From assembly GCA_013399875.1 (NCBI GenBank), contig VXAZ01000289.1, positions 1,261,744-1,325,743 on the forward strand: a stretch of 64,000 bases of DNA. Direction: 5' to 3'. Source of the DNA: Gymnorhina tibicen (lineage: Eukaryota; Chordata; Aves; Passeriformes; Artamidae). Positions 27,028 through 42,900 of the stretch are shown here, piece by piece. The position numbers and the translations under genes are program-made. Numbering within the stretch: the stretch's first letter is position 1; every line of letters begins with the position of its first letter. The notes beneath the pieces are model-generated. The model did not search any database. It saw only the letters and a list, made by a program, of their open reading frames with translations, and was not told the origin of the DNA.

Positions 27028-30000
27028 CCTGCCAAACCCAAAATGGATAAACCCCCTTTTTATTTTGTATTTTCCCAATGATCTCCAAATGCTTTAGAAG
27101 AATTACATAAAAACTAAGACATATCAGAACTATAGATTGTAGCAATTTAAACATACATGACCATATTCACACATAAAGCTACTAATGGAAGCTAAAAGCT
27201 AGAAGGGATAGGGAAAGAAGATTTGGTACATGTAACTTTGAATAGAGAAACACAGAAAAGCTGTTTTGGGAAACAAAAGCCTTAGAAAAAGTCAGTCTCA
27301 ACATCTTTCCTGAGGCAGAACCACTACAGTAAGGAAGGTTACTGAATTCAGAATCTAGGGACTAAGTTTTTATGAATCTGTAAAGTTTTTGTATGAGTAT
27401 GGTACCTTTAATGAGAACCTAAAGCAAAGGAGAGTCACTCCACCTGCAATGTGTGAGGTTTTCTTACATGGGGGTCAAGTTATGAAAAACAGCATTCTAC
27501 CTGTACCAGCCACAGAACTCAAAGTTACAAAGGCCAAAGGGAGGAGCGATAATTAAGATTGTGAAGATGAGATAGAAGAATATTTCAGGAAAGTCAAAGC
27601 TGAGTCAAGGTTATATGAGTAATGTTAAAGAAGTGGCAAAAGGCAGATCAACAGATATGGAACGTGGGCAGAGGAGAAGGAAGTTGGAAGCAAATGAAAG
27701 ATTTGTGTCAAGAAAAAAAACCCAGAAGAATAGTTGTGAAGAAGGTTCTACGTGCCGAAAACAAAATCTGAAGTAGTTCAGAACTAATTATAATATTTTT
27801 CCATTCAACAATTATGCCCTTTTAAAAAATGAAAAACAACCTGCGTAGACATGCAATGGCTCTGAGATACCGCCAATTCCTGAGAAACATTCTGTGATTC
27901 ATGTCAAAAACACGAGCATCTTAAAGAACGGCAGGTCAAGCTGCCCTGATTTTTTTTATTTTTATTTTTTTTAAATTAAACAACTCCAAAAACATACTAC
28001 ACTTCAAAAGTAAGACAATTATCCTTGCTACAGCAAATTTGCCTCATCTTACTAGAAAAAATATCTGTTTTCAGTGCTCAAGTTTTAGGATTTACCTCAC
28101 TGTTGATGTTACCAATAAGTCTTTGGACATTCTCACAAAAATCAAGTGCTTAAAATGCAAACAAACTGCCTGTGGAAATTTTTATTTTCTTTTTTCAAAC
28201 TGCATAAACAGGCTAGACACTCCAGTCCTGTTACTCAGAGCCAGATTATGATTTTTGAAAACTTTACTGTGTAGCAAAATGCCTTTGAGAAAATCCCTGG
28301 CTTTCAGAACACAGCATCAGAGCACTTTATACTTCCTGTTACTCTGTCCCATGTTTTGGATAGTCTATGCTCATCAGCTGAAATTCTTCTCTATAGCTGC
28401 AACATCATTTTTGAAAATAGTCACAAATTTAGGACTAGGATTAAAGTCTAGGGAAGCTTTATCGGAGGCAATAATAGCTTTGATACAGATTTAATGGCTG
28501 CAACATTCCTACTGTTAAAAATCCCAAAGCTATCAACACATTTAACAACTTTACATATCTAATGTTAATAAGATGAAAAGAGACACTCACACCTTCAATT
28601 CTGAACAAAATTTTTTGTAAGACTGAAGTGCTTCTTGCATGCTGAAGACTAAGCTAGACACGCACTGTAGGAGGACTGTACCCAAAAGGCTGCACTGTTC
28701 TACAAGCTCAGCATATGGGTACTACTCAGAAAAACCCAATACCATACTGTCATTATTATACTGACATTTTAGTCACTCACATTTTAATGAAATCATTCTC
28801 AGAAATAACGTAAAGTATTTGGAAATTAATGAAGTAGCTGTCCAGTTTTAATGATAGTAAATAGGACAATTTTATCTCACCCTCATTAAGGAGTGAGATA
28901 TCAAAGGACTATGCATTTTCTGTAGAATAAAACATGCAGGTGAGCAGATACTACAGAGCACCTAATGCAGAGTAAATCCACACCCTAGACTACCTTGCTG
29001 TAACTTGTTCATGTAGTCATACCCTCTGCATTAGTTTAAGGTTTTCAACTAAATTAAAACTACCGAAATACTAAAAAAGGGTTCCACATCATGTGCACCA
29101 AGAAAAACATCTGTTTCATTTCAAATGTTGCTGCCTCTAAACAGTCAATGCTGTCTCACCTGGAAGTAATCACCCAGGCAGCAGATGGTTGGAGAGGATG
29201 GGCTCGTCTGCTGTGGCACTCCAGTCCACTTTTAGCACCTCAAAAGCTGGGTCAGACACAGTGAAGAAGCACCCTCACATCACTCAGTGCATGGTACCCA
29301 GCATCGCCCCCAGTGCCACAGAGGGCTGGGCAGGGACACCACAGCCTCGCACTGGCACAGCTGAACTGAGCACAAACCACTTTGAGAATAGCCACATAGG
29401 TACTTTTCAAACCACTCAGAAGAGCCACAGAACAAGTTTAACACAGTTAACTATTTCAACACTTCAGGCAGACTTTCTTGAGTGTCCCCATGTACACCAC
29501 CTGTGAGAGTAAGGAAGAGAGATTGGCATCTAGTATTTTTCCAATGAAGCAAAAAGAAAAATCCTGAAGTGAGCAGAACTGTGGGGAACAGCACTTGAGT
29601 AAGCCACAAGTTATAAAGGAATATAAAGGAATAGGAATATATATCCCTATAAAGAGGGGAAAAAATAAGAATCTAAACTTCACATTGCAGAAGGAAAAAA
29701 AAGAACTTGAAATGAGATAAACAAGAAAACAGCTTGATTTAACATTTTTTTCAAACTTAACAAACTACTTGCAATATACATCCAGGCACTCTTATGGTAC
29801 ATAAAAAAGATTACTTTTAGGTTCCCTAAAAGGTTTACTGCTACTGCAAGTCCTTCCCATCACACTACAGAAGCTGGCACCAAAGAAGAACAGCAGCTCC
29901 CCACCAGAGCAAGGAGACATGCACAGAGAAACAAGCTTCAGGTAAATCCTGCATCCTAGAAAGGAGCAGCAGCCAGCCAGCAACAGCATATACATTTGCT

Positions 30001-33000
30001 GACAGCAAAATTACTAAAAAGCTACTGAAAATGTATTATATTATCCAGTTATAATCAGAATTTCAAGCACACGCCTTACCCAAAACCTAAATGGGTCTCT
30101 TGGGTTTAGCTATCAAGAATTCAAATTAATATTTACTTGATAAACAGTTTTAGGGCTGATACTGGGATTCACACTCTAAATGTCAAGAAACAAACCAAAC
30201 TTTAAACATCTTATTTAAGAAATTTTATTTCAGCTGAGCTGGCAAATAGCTAATCATACTCACAGTTAAACAGCCACAAAAACAGTTTTCATAGCATTAG
30301 AAGTCAGTATCAGCTCATTAAAATGTAACCTACTGGAGTTTGCATTTATTTCATAATTCTAACATTCATCATCCACAACTGTTACATCAAAAGTAACTAC
30401 ATGAAAAGCAAATCAAAGTAAAAATGTACAAGTGCATTTCATGGATTAAAGAAGAATGTAGAACAGAAGACACATTTGTGAAAAATCCCCTCTTTGGCAA
30501 CAACTACAGTGTAAGACAAAATGGCTTGAGTAGCTGAAATCCCCCATTCCAAGAGGATTTTCAGGAATGCAAAACATTGGCTATGGAATTTTTTTTTTTT
30601 TCATGTGTTCCATTTGAGAACACCAGCTACACAGAACATTACCATGCTAAATCTTGGGATTTGGGCTCAATATTTAAACTAGCAAAACAAGCGGGCATAA
30701 ACTCCTAGTACAACCTGACTTCATTTTTATGACTCTTTTTTTGGTTAGGTAAAACACTTCAACCAAAAAAACCCAAAAAACATCCCCAACAAACCAGAAT
30801 TGGTTAAATAGAAATAAACTAATAGAAAAACAACCTCAACCTATGTTCAAAGATTATTATACCAGTAGGAGCCAAAACATCACAGATGGAGGGCTAGCTT
30901 GGGGGTGGGAGGAAAGTGTTGCAGGAAAACGTAAATAATTCCAGTATCAAGAACATTTTTCAGATGCCACCAGCTTACTTAAATAGAATAGAATAATTTC
31001 CACACAGTTTTCAACTACTTTACATAGTAGCACAGAAAGGTTACTGAACTGCTTGGACGTGCTTCTACAAGCCACTCAAAGGAAGCCAGAAGGTGAATTG
31101 TGCTCTAACACCACTCAGGTGCTGAACAAAGTGGAATGGGGGCCTGTCAAAACACCTGTCATATATTCACGTGGGCTTTAGCTTCCAGAGGGCAGGAAAA
31201 CAAGAGAGAATAGCAGTTTAAAAAATCCTGTTAGTACTGAGGTTTGGTATTCAGAAAATTGTGTGTCTTTAACACTGACTACTTGCACTACAACAAGCCT
31301 TTTTTGTATTGAAATCTTTGCTGCTTTGCTGTTAAAATAGGTGACAGAACATTATAAGTATTTTAGCAGTGGTCCAGATATCCTGAAGAAATTGTTCCTG
31401 TATTAATTAAAATGTCTTGAAATTTTAATTCCAAGATGGTTTTATGTGAAATTCAGAACAAAGATTAGCATAATCCTCCCTAAAGATGAATCTGAAGACC
31501 GAATGCCCAGTTTCTGAGAAGATGACTTCACACAGTCGGGTCACTTCACAGATCATGCAAAGTATTTCCTTTGTTTTCTTTAACTGACATAACTGTGGTA
31601 TTTGGTTTAAGAGCTACCACAAGGCCAGTGATTTCTGAAACATTAGCCAGAAAGCAGAAAGCATGGAGATTGGAGAAAACAGAGGCCCTGAGATAAGCCA
31701 TCTGGGAAACACCAGCTGATCAGTCATTTTCTGCAGCAGAGACAGTTTCTCTGACAAAGTTCACACATAGTAAAATGAGAAATAAACTAACATCCTTTGC
31801 TAGTCACTGCAGCTTCCTGGATCACTAATCAAAGATGCCTAATTTAAATGCAAGACAATCTGCAATGTCACTGCAGCTGCTTAGTAGAGCAGCAATAACT
31901 ACAGCATGTTTGCAAATGAAGAGAAATGCACATGAGAAAGCACAACATGGCAAGCAACATGGAGAAAAAAATGCCTTTTTTTCATTTTTTCTTGATTATA
32001 TGTTGTTACATTACTTGTACTCACTGATTTTAACATACTTTTCTTAAGCTTCATTAATTTCTATTACTATAAAACAACATGGTGCCAAACTCTGTAGCCT
32101 TATTCAGAAGAGGTTGAGTCCAAACAGAAATAATCCCATAGATGCAATTGTAGTCAATCCCATTATCCCAAGGGTACTTTCTCCAACAGAAAAAAAAAAG
32201 GTAGCAACACTTACAAAAGAAAAACTTCTAAAAGCAGCTTCTAAACTTTGCATTTTTATTTAGAGGGCAAAACTCAGTTTGCTCACTCCAAATGATCTGC
32301 TGCACCAGTAAGTTTAAATATATCACATATTTACTAGAAACCTCCTTATGGCAATTGGTACCGTAAGTAAGCTGGGGCTAGTCAAAAAGATGATGTTTTC
32401 AATCTGTTTATTCTGTACCAGGGAAAAAAACTCCAAATAAATTCTAGAATTATTTTAATACTTTCGCTTCCTTGTTGCCCTTTTTCCATCTCAGGAAAAG
32501 AGATAAGAAGTTCACAGGCCATATGTCATCTGTTCACTTTAGCAGCAAAACACAGCCAAAAGAACATTAAATCAGCCCCTTTGTTTCTTCTGAGTCATCT
32601 GAATTTATATCCAGTCAGGGTTTTATGAGCATAAGCTTGTTTCAGAACCTGAGGTAAAGCATTTCTCCTCAACTGTAATTATTTTTATTAGTAAAAATTA
32701 ATCTACAAACATCTTAATACTCTTGCCACAAACCAAAAGGTATGCATTAGTCAGACATGGAAAAATTGCTGTTTCCATGTACACAACAGAGGTAACAGTC
32801 TGCACATCTTCACATACCTTTTTAAATCATGTGAAGATTAGTTTTTACAACTGAAGGACAAAAGCAAAGTTCTGAGTAATGAGAAACACACCATTTTTAA
32901 GAGGCGCCCCAAATATATGCTTAAAAAAAAAAACAAACAGAAAACCAGAAAAAATATATAAGCATATGCTGATAAAACTCAGTTTGTTAACCAGCATGTA

Positions 33001-34116
33001 AAATTTCTGGTTCATTTATCTGTCTAGAAGCATGTACCGATATGCTATACGCACCTACATACTGCTCTTCCTCACCAGTAAATAAAAAAGTTTATCTTCT
33101 CTCTAACCAGATATAAAAGAGGAAAAATGTGTTGACCTTTCAGTTAGTAAATTCAAGTCACTTTCTAAAGTCATCAATAGAGTCTAGTTTCTTGAAATAT
33201 GTGGGTTTAGCTTGCATTTTCTTTCTTTTGGGAAATCTGCAAGCTGAGTATGATCATTCATACAGTTCTCGGCCACTGTGGAAAGTGCCCTCCATCCCAA
33301 AGAGATCGTGCAGATGGAATAATAAATGATTAGGAGGCCCAAACCCATACACAGCTCGAGAAGAACACAAGTCAGGAGTGCATGTCCATACATATTCCTG
33401 CATCCTTCCCATGCACGCACACACACGATGACACAGAATGGTGGGGATTAGAATTACAGTGGGTTTTAAAAGTTTAAAGAAACTGGTAGACAGGTTGACT
33501 TGATATTTATTTATAGGAGTCATGTTCATGCTCAAATGGGTGCAACAGGGCCAAGAAGCTTTTCAAGCCAGTACAAAATTACTGGCAGAAGGCAGGAACC
33601 AACAGTTCTACATTCCTACACAGCAGCTGCCTGTCAAGAGAGGGATGCATGAACCTGTATCTAAATTTACTTTTTGGTATCTAAAATCCCATTTTAGAAT
33701 TGCTAGTAAAAGGGGATTTTCCCACACTCATCTATTTACATTTTATTTTTCAAACCCACAGTTTGCTTGCATAGCAAAATACAAGTGGGAAATTTAAAAG
33801 CCACTTCAGTTCTGTTGCTTTTTAGGTAACTTTTCTAATCATTTACTGGAAAATCTTGAGAGGTCACAGGGACAAAGTGTGGGAAGTAGTTAAGTACTGT
33901 AAACTAGTAATAATAAGCATTTATTTATCAAAGGCTTTGAAATGAAAGCATAAAAGCAGAAGCAAAAAATGAGTATCCACATAACATAATTCTAAGTCTT
34001 CTGGTGCCTTCATACAACATGCAATTATTTTTGTTTTAGAAGAAGATCATCAAATGACAAAAATAAGTCACCTACATAAGCCACACCTTACTATACCAAT
34101 TTCATAGCCCATAAAG

Positions 34117-34245
34117 CAGTGAGCTACAAAATAGACCCATAAATAGGTAACAGATTGGGAAACAGGCAAAGACAAGTTAAGTGAATTGTGTAATGCAGGA
34201 GCAAAGTTTTAGAGCAGAGTCCAGGTATAGGTCCATGGTAAGAGA
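34117..34245 (+). repeat. Possible second MIR-like ancient SINE remnant
   Basis: The order AACAGATTGGGAAACAGGCA, AAGACAAGTTAAGTGAATTG, then TTTTAGAGCAGAGTCCAGGT parallels the MIR phrases for 'cagatggggaaactgaggca', 'cagagaggttaagtgacttg' and 'agagctgggattagaacccaggt'. It is diverged and shorter than the 2.3-kb copy, and the call was made by eye from the remembered consensus. Confidence 0.5.
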
Positions 34246-37200
34246 CTCCATATTTACATGCTGGCTAGAAAAGGATTACTATGAGAAAATGACTGGGGGT
34301 TTCCCCTAAACTAAAAGTCAGTCAGCTAAAAACCTGAAAACTATTAGAGCTTTACTGAATTTAATATAACTGAATTACTGAAAAATTACCAAAATGTTGC
34401 TATTCCATAGAAACATTCTGATGGGTCATTTAAAATACTTACTCTGAATGAACAAAAATACTTTTTAAAAAGCCCACAAATTATCACAGTTGGAGGATGA
34501 AAAGCTAATTAGTTCAATCATTTCTGAATAGGCTGTGCTTTTGAGAGAGACAGAAGTTACAGGTTCCCACAGAAAATTATCTGTCTGACCCCTTCAGTTT
34601 GGGCTTTCCATTTCTGCTTTACCTCTGACAGGAGAAAACCCAGGTTCCAGATGGCTGCATTTTCCAGAAAACCCTGAGAGACAACAACTACTGCACTGTT
34701 CGCTCCACGTAGTTCCCCAAGAGATGCGGAGCAGGAGCACTGGAGAAGACAGCTTGCCCTGAGTTCAGTCACAGCCAGCTGGAGCCAGACAGCACCCTGG
34801 CTTCTCTTGGCTCTGCTCAAGACTTATCCTTGGAAAGATACTGGGCTTACTGTTACTACACCAGCTGGGGATCCAGGGGACTTGTTAACGTGCCTGTATC
34901 CGAGAGCTCACGTCTGATCATCCTAAAGGCTGTGTACAGGTATTTGTTATACAGACAGATATGTGGAGTCAAACTATGTCAACCTCAATTGTCTGCTATG
35001 TCCTTCCACCAATAATGCCCAGATTAGCTCTCCATAAATTCTGAAGGTGGGAGAAGCGCATAAACCTTCCATAATCCACTCAATAAAGAAAGAGAAACTG
35101 ATTAGCTTAAGCACACAATAAAAATAGCTTCTCCCAATACAGATGACATAGTGAAATAAACTACAGAATGCAGATGCTATTTTCTCCTTCTTTAAGAGAC
35201 AAAGGCATGGTAATAAAAAGCTGGAGATGGGAAACCCAGTAGCAAAGTCTTTACCACAGTTGGATTCCTCCTCCCTCTCCTCAGTGAAATTAGAGTGAAA
35301 AGGTTGATTTGGAGAGAAAGGGTTACTCTAAGAAAACCCCACATGAACATAGACGTGCCCAGATTAATGTTTATATAATAAAAACACTTAAGCAACTTGG
35401 CTCATTTTACAAAGTTACTTTGTGTGACCACCACAACAAGCAAGTTCTCTTTTTCAGAATCCTTAGAGCAACCATTTAACATAATCCTAGGGAGAAGGGG
35501 TCGGGGGGAAGAAATTTGCATTTCTCTGGTGAGTTTGATTTCCAACATTCATTTTTCAACCAGTAGTTTTAATAATATTAAGCAGTATTCTAAAGAAATG
35601 CCCAAGGACATAAGTGGAATATTAAATTAATTTCTCAATATGGATTTTGTGCACTTACAACATCCCATAGATAATACCTCCCCTTCAGGAAAATACATTC
35701 GGTTACAAATAGGAATTGCTTTTATCAGGTTCTAAAGGATATGGTCTCTACCTGCTTTTGACCTTAAGCAACTAATCTACAGAGGGATTATTAGCACAAG
35801 CAAGTGCCCAAATCCTTTCAGTTGCTAACATGAACAGACATAATAAACACTACATGGAAGATCTCAGTTTTTTGACATCCTAGCAAAGTAAGACCTTTGC
35901 TGAACATTCCTGTATAATCTAAATATTTCAGTTCTAGGGAAGGAGGGGACAAAGATCTCAGAACACTCTGAAATACTGTACTTCAAGTGCTGCGCATCTT
36001 CTGACTTGCTCTTAACTCGAGGTATGGAGCACTGGTTAGATCCCGGTCAAGCAGACAGCCCATATATAGAGTATTTCAAAAAGCCAAAAGCTTAGTACTC
36101 AAAGGTTTTTTCTCCAAGATCTACCTCTATTAACCTCTTGTTCATAATGAAATGTTCCAGAAGTCAGGAGAGCCTGCAAATGCTCCCTCTTCTTGTGCAG
36201 GGCTTTCAGGAATGCTGCTATGTTGAAAAGGCAAAATTATCATTGCCCAATGACATGCAATTCAACAGCAAAATCTCACTCGAAATGGGCTGACAGGAGA
36301 ACAAATGCATGGATTTTCACAAACTTAGGTCAACTCCAATGTGTATAAACTGACACAATGCTATTCAAAGAAATCAGTAATCCAGTGCTCCTGTCCCATA
36401 GTCTATACTTGTTTGAATCTTGCCATAAAGGCTGAATGTTTTTTAACTGAGAGAAATTAATAGTTTAGCTAAAAAAATGTACCTAAAAAGTCTTTTAGCA
36501 CCTTTCAGCTACCCTCAGGATACAAAAGCCAGACACAAAATAACCCAAACACTACAAAAAATTTAAAGATACACTACACTAAATTAGTTTCCAATTTCTA
36601 GAAGCATGAGTGCAAGTCTATTTGGTGTTTGCCTCAATTTGAGCACTTTCCTAAAGCTGGACTTGTGTTGGCAGTCTTAAGCTGCTGTAAGTCTTGCATC
36701 ACAAAGCTATCCCGATTTAATCTTTTAAGAACATTTGAACTCCCTTCTAAGAATCAAAATAGTGCCTTTTAACAATAAAATAACCAGATCTAATGACAGG
36801 CGATGCTAGAATAGCCTGTTGAGCTTTCTGCCATCACCTCCAGCCTCACATTGCCTCTGCACCAGCTCCTGTACACGCAGCTCAGCTCCCAGTGAGGTAC
36901 CTCCGCGAGCTAACCCTGCAGAAAACAAGCTCTGCAGGTGAAAAGTGGACACTTTCTGTGGTCTTAACTCCCTGAATCAGCTCACCATGAGTCAGGTGAG
37001 TGTCCCCTGCCAGGCCATTAATATGGGTGTCAATGCCTGGCAGTGGTGAAGAGGGGAACGAGACTGTCTCCCTGTGGTAACACCCATCCATTAGCTCAGC
37101 CCAAGGAAAGGACATGGAATTCAAGTCAGCAAGTTCACATTGTTCACCACTTCTTTTACCCTGTCATGCATTTGATGGCTGCTGCTCATCCTAAAATTTA

Positions 37201-39745
37201 TTTAATTAAAAATATCTTAGTAATTTTAAGGTTTTTAAGTAACAAATTTTAAAGAAAATTCCATTTTCTTTAAAAACCTCTTTGATTTAAGGCAGTAGTA
37301 AATTAAGATTTAAACAATGTTCTTCAAATACCTCTAAGCAAATACCTCACAGGTTTCTGTTTTTCACAACAACATTTGTTAAATAGATTACAGAGATCAT
37401 TTCCATGGCTCAGGAGAATTTGACTAATATTATGATAAATATTCTTGGAGAATCTATTTTTTTTAAGCAATGAAATAAGCATAACATGACTTTTATGGAT
37501 GTCACCATCTTTGGTCTATCCAAATACAGATTAAAAATAGTAAGAACAGAGTTATATTAAACCAAGCAAGTACAAGGTGTTTTGATGCAAAACTTGGTTT
37601 ACATAAAATAGAAAAATACTTCTCCAGCAGATGTAAATTAAAACAGCTAAGAGAAAAACACCAGAAAAACTGCTCCCCATCTTAAGAAGACAGTGAGGAG
37701 CTGGTATTTACGTATTATGCAAGAAACTGATTCCAGTGAAATTGTGCCTGATGTATCACTCTTAGTAGCAAAAAGTCACAAGTATGAGCATACAAATAAA
37801 AATTACAGATAAATAAAAGTTTCTGGTTAATCGAGGATTTAAATTGGTTACTATATTATATTAACCTCTAATTTCAAGTGCAGACACAAGGACACATCCA
37901 GAATAACATCAGCGTTTTTCTTACCATGCTCAAGATATAACTATTTGACATACCTGAATTCTTCAGAAATCCAGAAAAATTTTTTAAAAGGCAAAGGATT
38001 CCAATTACATCTGAAAATCACTAGTGTATCAAAGCAATTTTTGAAATGGTTTCCTTTGTCTTACTGAGGTATCCTGGAATCCATCAGTTTACATTTATTT
38101 GCAGACCAAGAACACACTAAGACTTCACAAATTTATGTTCTTCTCCTCTCTCAATTATGCTGACATCATTCAAACACTATCATTCCAGAACCACAAAATA
38201 TAGTAGTCTTTTTCACAACAGCAACCATCACCTCCCAAAATTCCAAAAGAAAAGACAAAGACATTAGACAACAGCTTTGCTGCAACTCATCAGCCACTGT
38301 AAAGTAGCAGCACTAGTCACGCAAAACACCTGGTGCTGAAGGCTGAAAATAACAACACCAGCAAGAAGATTCTCAAGGGTATTTGTTGTTATTATCTTAG
38401 ATACCATCTTGTATTTCCTATCAAAATATCGAGTTCATATATGGCATTTAAGTGTATATATAATTAACAGTTCCATGAACAGATATGTCTCCCTTAAACA
38501 GAGCTGGATATAGACTTTACAGGTGTTCCTTCTCAAGCTGTATCTAATTACATCTGAGCACTCTGCCAAAGCAGCAGCTGACTATTTAAGAAAGTAGTAA
38601 TTGTAACGTGAAAATCAGAGTTGTACATGCTTCCTGTTTTTGGTCATGGCTACTATTCCAAAGGCAAACCACACCCCTCCCCAAATATACTAACATCTGG
38701 AATTTAACAGAAAAACTTACAATAAACAACCAAGGAACAAAGTAAAAAAATGATCCATAACAAAAACTGAAATCCATTCTGGCCACTGCTGTTAGGTATT
38801 ACAACAAACATTAAATAAAATTTAGTTCAGAAGGTATTTGTGACTTGTATTCCAGACCTGACTTACTTTATTCTTATCTATTAAAAAAAACCAAACTTAC
38901 TCTACATCCAAAAATTAATCAAAGTCCCTACTTACTATTAAAAACTCAAGAACAACCTATGACTGAAAACTTAGAGACTGTAAGTTTCTGGACACACAGC
39001 CCTACTTTGACATACTGAGGCAACTATGAAAAATAACCAAATAAAAGCAGTGACTTTATACACAGGTTACACTACCATACCTAGGAGTGTTATTTGGCAT
39101 ATTAACCATCACATTGTTTGTCTCATGACAAATATTCTAGTTACAATGCAAGTGGCAGAACACTCATATTAGTATTCTTTTCATAAACCATGGTAGCACT
39201 TCAGTTAATTATGAGGAGTGATGGAAAACTTTAAGGGGAAAAGGGGAGCTAAGACAAGGCAACTGGCTGCCCTCGTAATCTGCTATCAACTTCAAGAGCT
39301 ACTTCAGGTCATGAGAAATTTCAAGATGATAACTCTTTTATAGTTCTCTTCCCACGGTCAGAAAAAATACCACATGGAAAAGAAATACTCCATGAAAAAA
39401 CGACTCTTTCACTAGCTTTTATGGTAACTTGCCCGTAAGCCAAACAATGTAAAAGGGTATCAATCACTTTCATATTTAGATGCCTTTTCGAAGTCACGCG
39501 AAAAGTTGTAAGAATGTTCAACCAACGTATATCAGCTGTCTCACGCACTGTTTTTGGATATTGATATCTGCAATCCCTTTACCGGATCTGGCATCATTGT
39601 CCGAGCTCAGATGACTCAGACAAAAACAATGTGAAAGCATAGTTTGTTCTCGTGTTTAAAGTCGCAACTGGTCTCCTGCAACAATAACAGGAAGAGCTGT
39701 AGGGATCGATATGCAAGATTACTAACAGGGGCTTTTCTCGTCCTA

Positions 39746-39940
<195 letters not shown>

Positions 39941-42900
39941 CTAGAAATAAAACAAGTAGAAACATGAAGAAAGTTAGGTGATAGGTGAGAAGGTTGGGTG
40001 TTTTGGGGTATTTTAACTACTAACACTAAATAATGGAATGAAATACAAAGTTTGTTGAACTTTGCAATTAAAGTAATAGTGATGCACTCACAATTCTCTT
40101 AAATTGTTTTTATTTTCTGAGTTGCTTCAAAGAACAGCTGTCAAGTTTTTGTGAATATCTAAATACTGGCTACTTACCTCCAGTAAAGGGTCTTAAACAT
40201 TCTCCTTCCTCCCTCCTCCCCATATGGCATCCTCTTACCCTAGGCAGCTAGAGCAAAACCTTTCAAACCAACAGTATCTACAAGTAGGAGGACCACACTC
40301 CATGCTGTCACACTTTCCCTCCTCCTCTTCCAAAACACCCAAGGATAGCATACTTGCAACTACCATTCCCCCCTAAATCAGACTCCCAGTAGACAGCAAT
40401 TAAATAAATGTTTTAATAAATATTGGAAGGGGGGGAAGGTGTAACTCCAAAAACCCCACACCACAACATTTGGGTGAGATCATGTTCAAACATCTAAAAA
40501 TGGTTATCTTCTCGCTTCCAAGTTTTGGCTGCATACTTCATTGATAATGACAAGCCTGTGGCTCTTGGATTACAATTGTCAGTCTGCCCACTAGAGGACA
40601 AACACCACTTCAAATCATAGAATGCAGTAAAGGACCCCAGTATTAGTTGAAGGAATGAAAAAAAATCATTGAAAGATTGCTGAGAGATCATGAAATAGTC
40701 ATAAAGTAATTAACTCTAAGATCAATGTGGAGATGATGGGTTGGGTTTGGTTTTGCTACACTGTACAAGAAATAAACTGGAGTGAGGCCATTCTACCTTT
40801 TCAATCCTCAGATAAGGTGGGGCTATGCAAGGCACAAAACCAATCTTAATACATGGTCATTCAGCAAACAACTAAATATGTTCATTCAGATGGAAAAAAA
40901 AAAATCTCCTTTTTGAAGGTAACTCAATGAAGCACCTCAAATAACAAAATAGTTTCCTATTATGTGTCTTTTGAAAGGTGCAAATAATAAAGGCAGTTTG
41001 CATTTTTACTGAAAATTATACAAAATGCTAGAGTAGGACTATTAATTAGTCAATTCTTTAAATAGGATTTGTCTAGTTCAAGATCTTCTCCCTTCCCAGG
41101 TTAAAGAGGTAGCCAATGGCTATGCTTTAATTAGACCACTGCTCCCTCCTCCACCATCCCCACTCCCCACCTAGTTTGTCACTACTGCTCCCAATGAAAA
41201 CGGTAATGAGTTAAATGTTTACTCATGGTAAATACTATGTCTGGCTGTCACCAGTACTTCAGCCACTGTTAAACTGTACTTAGCAAAAGTGTAAACAATA
41301 TTGTTTAAAGAGAAATAAGAAAGGCAGAAAACCACAAATAAATCAAAACAGCCTGCTTACTCCCTATCAACAATGTTTCCACAGAGTTTTCCACTACTGA
41401 ATGTATAGTATTTATGGCTGTGTATTTGAAAACAGTAGAAATTTATAGGACTGTCAGTTTTTAATATACTCATGAGGATCAGTAAACAAGACAAGCTCTT
41501 AGTACCTGATCCTTTAGTTGTGCAATCACTCTGGAAACTGTAATGAAATGCTTTAAGGGATTATTTCTTTAGAAAATTTTTTCTTGTGATGTCACAAGAA
41601 GATTCCGTCTCATAACTTCAACTAGGAGTCCCTAGTACCACACAACGCTCACTGGATAGTGACCTTCATGTGTAATTACAATAGCATTTATAAAGCAATA
41701 ATGATACCATAAAATCACAAATTAATGTATTTATTAATACAAGAGATGAAAAAATACAGAGCAACCAACAGGCAAAGGTCATAAACAGAGACCCATAAAT
41801 CCAGTCCTGCCCTTTTTCAAGGTGCATGTAATCACTAGAAGGGATTTCTACACCGATTTAAAAACTGACTACTATCCACACAAAACATTAGTCCTTAGGC
41901 ACAGAGAAAAAGACTCTGAAAGAGAGTCTCATGAGACAGAACGGGACACAATTAACCACAGATGTGTTAAGGAGGAACAACACATATGGCTGTGCCTCTG
42001 GCCCTGCCTCAGCTGCTCTGGTACCTCTGGAGGTCAGGACTGAGACAGCACCATGTTGATGCCATCGGATTTCTGTCCCTGCCCTCCCATGTGGCTCCCC
42101 GTTAGAAAGGCTAAGGAAACAAGTTCCTTTTTTGAAAGGGTTATTGAATTGCAGAAGCTAATTAAAACAGATCGTTTTGCTCGAAGCAAGCAATATCACC
42201 ACTAGATAAAATCCAATTTCCTGCAAAAGCAAATAAAAGCTGTTGTTGCCAGCTTAATCTACAGAAGTTTATATCCAAAAGACCACAAACATCACAGTTT
42301 AGAGAACTGAACAAAAGCTAAAAATATATTGCAGGGCCAAGCAGTATAGGCAACTGAAAAGCTAGATTTGGCCCATGACATTGGAATGAATCCCCAGTGT
42401 TTGTGACCAAGTCCTACAGTGAAAAGTTTTCTAAAAAAAAGTAGTTCATCCAATTTCATATGAAGAAAGCCCAACACACCTAACAAACACTAAACAGCAA
42501 TTCTAATGGCAGCGTCCATCTAAGAAACAGAAGAGCAAACAGGTGCTGTTGCTGAACATCATCTCTTCCACTGGAGGCAGCAAGCCTAAACTCTCTCGTA
42601 TTTCTTTATATTTTCAGAAATACATCTATATGGCCCTACCACTGTTGTGGGAAATCTTACCTCAAATTAAATAAGCAAAAAAATAGGTAAGAGCATCAAA
42701 TCAGAAAACAATGGGATGAAAGTTTTATTGATCCAGCAGATCAGCTGTACAGTAAGCTTCAAAGCAAAGGGTGCCACAGCAGTACAACAATGCTGAAGGA
42801 ACTTTTTATCTTGAACAATTATGCTGACTTCAGCTATGGCAGGGAGATGTGCTCCTTCCATGTCAAAACATTTAAGAGTCTAAATCCAAGACCTTGGGTG

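Noticed and set aside
40613..40650. CR1 start-like phrase AATCATAGAATG
   Set aside because: Only about 12 bases match, with no continuing CR1 sequence after it.
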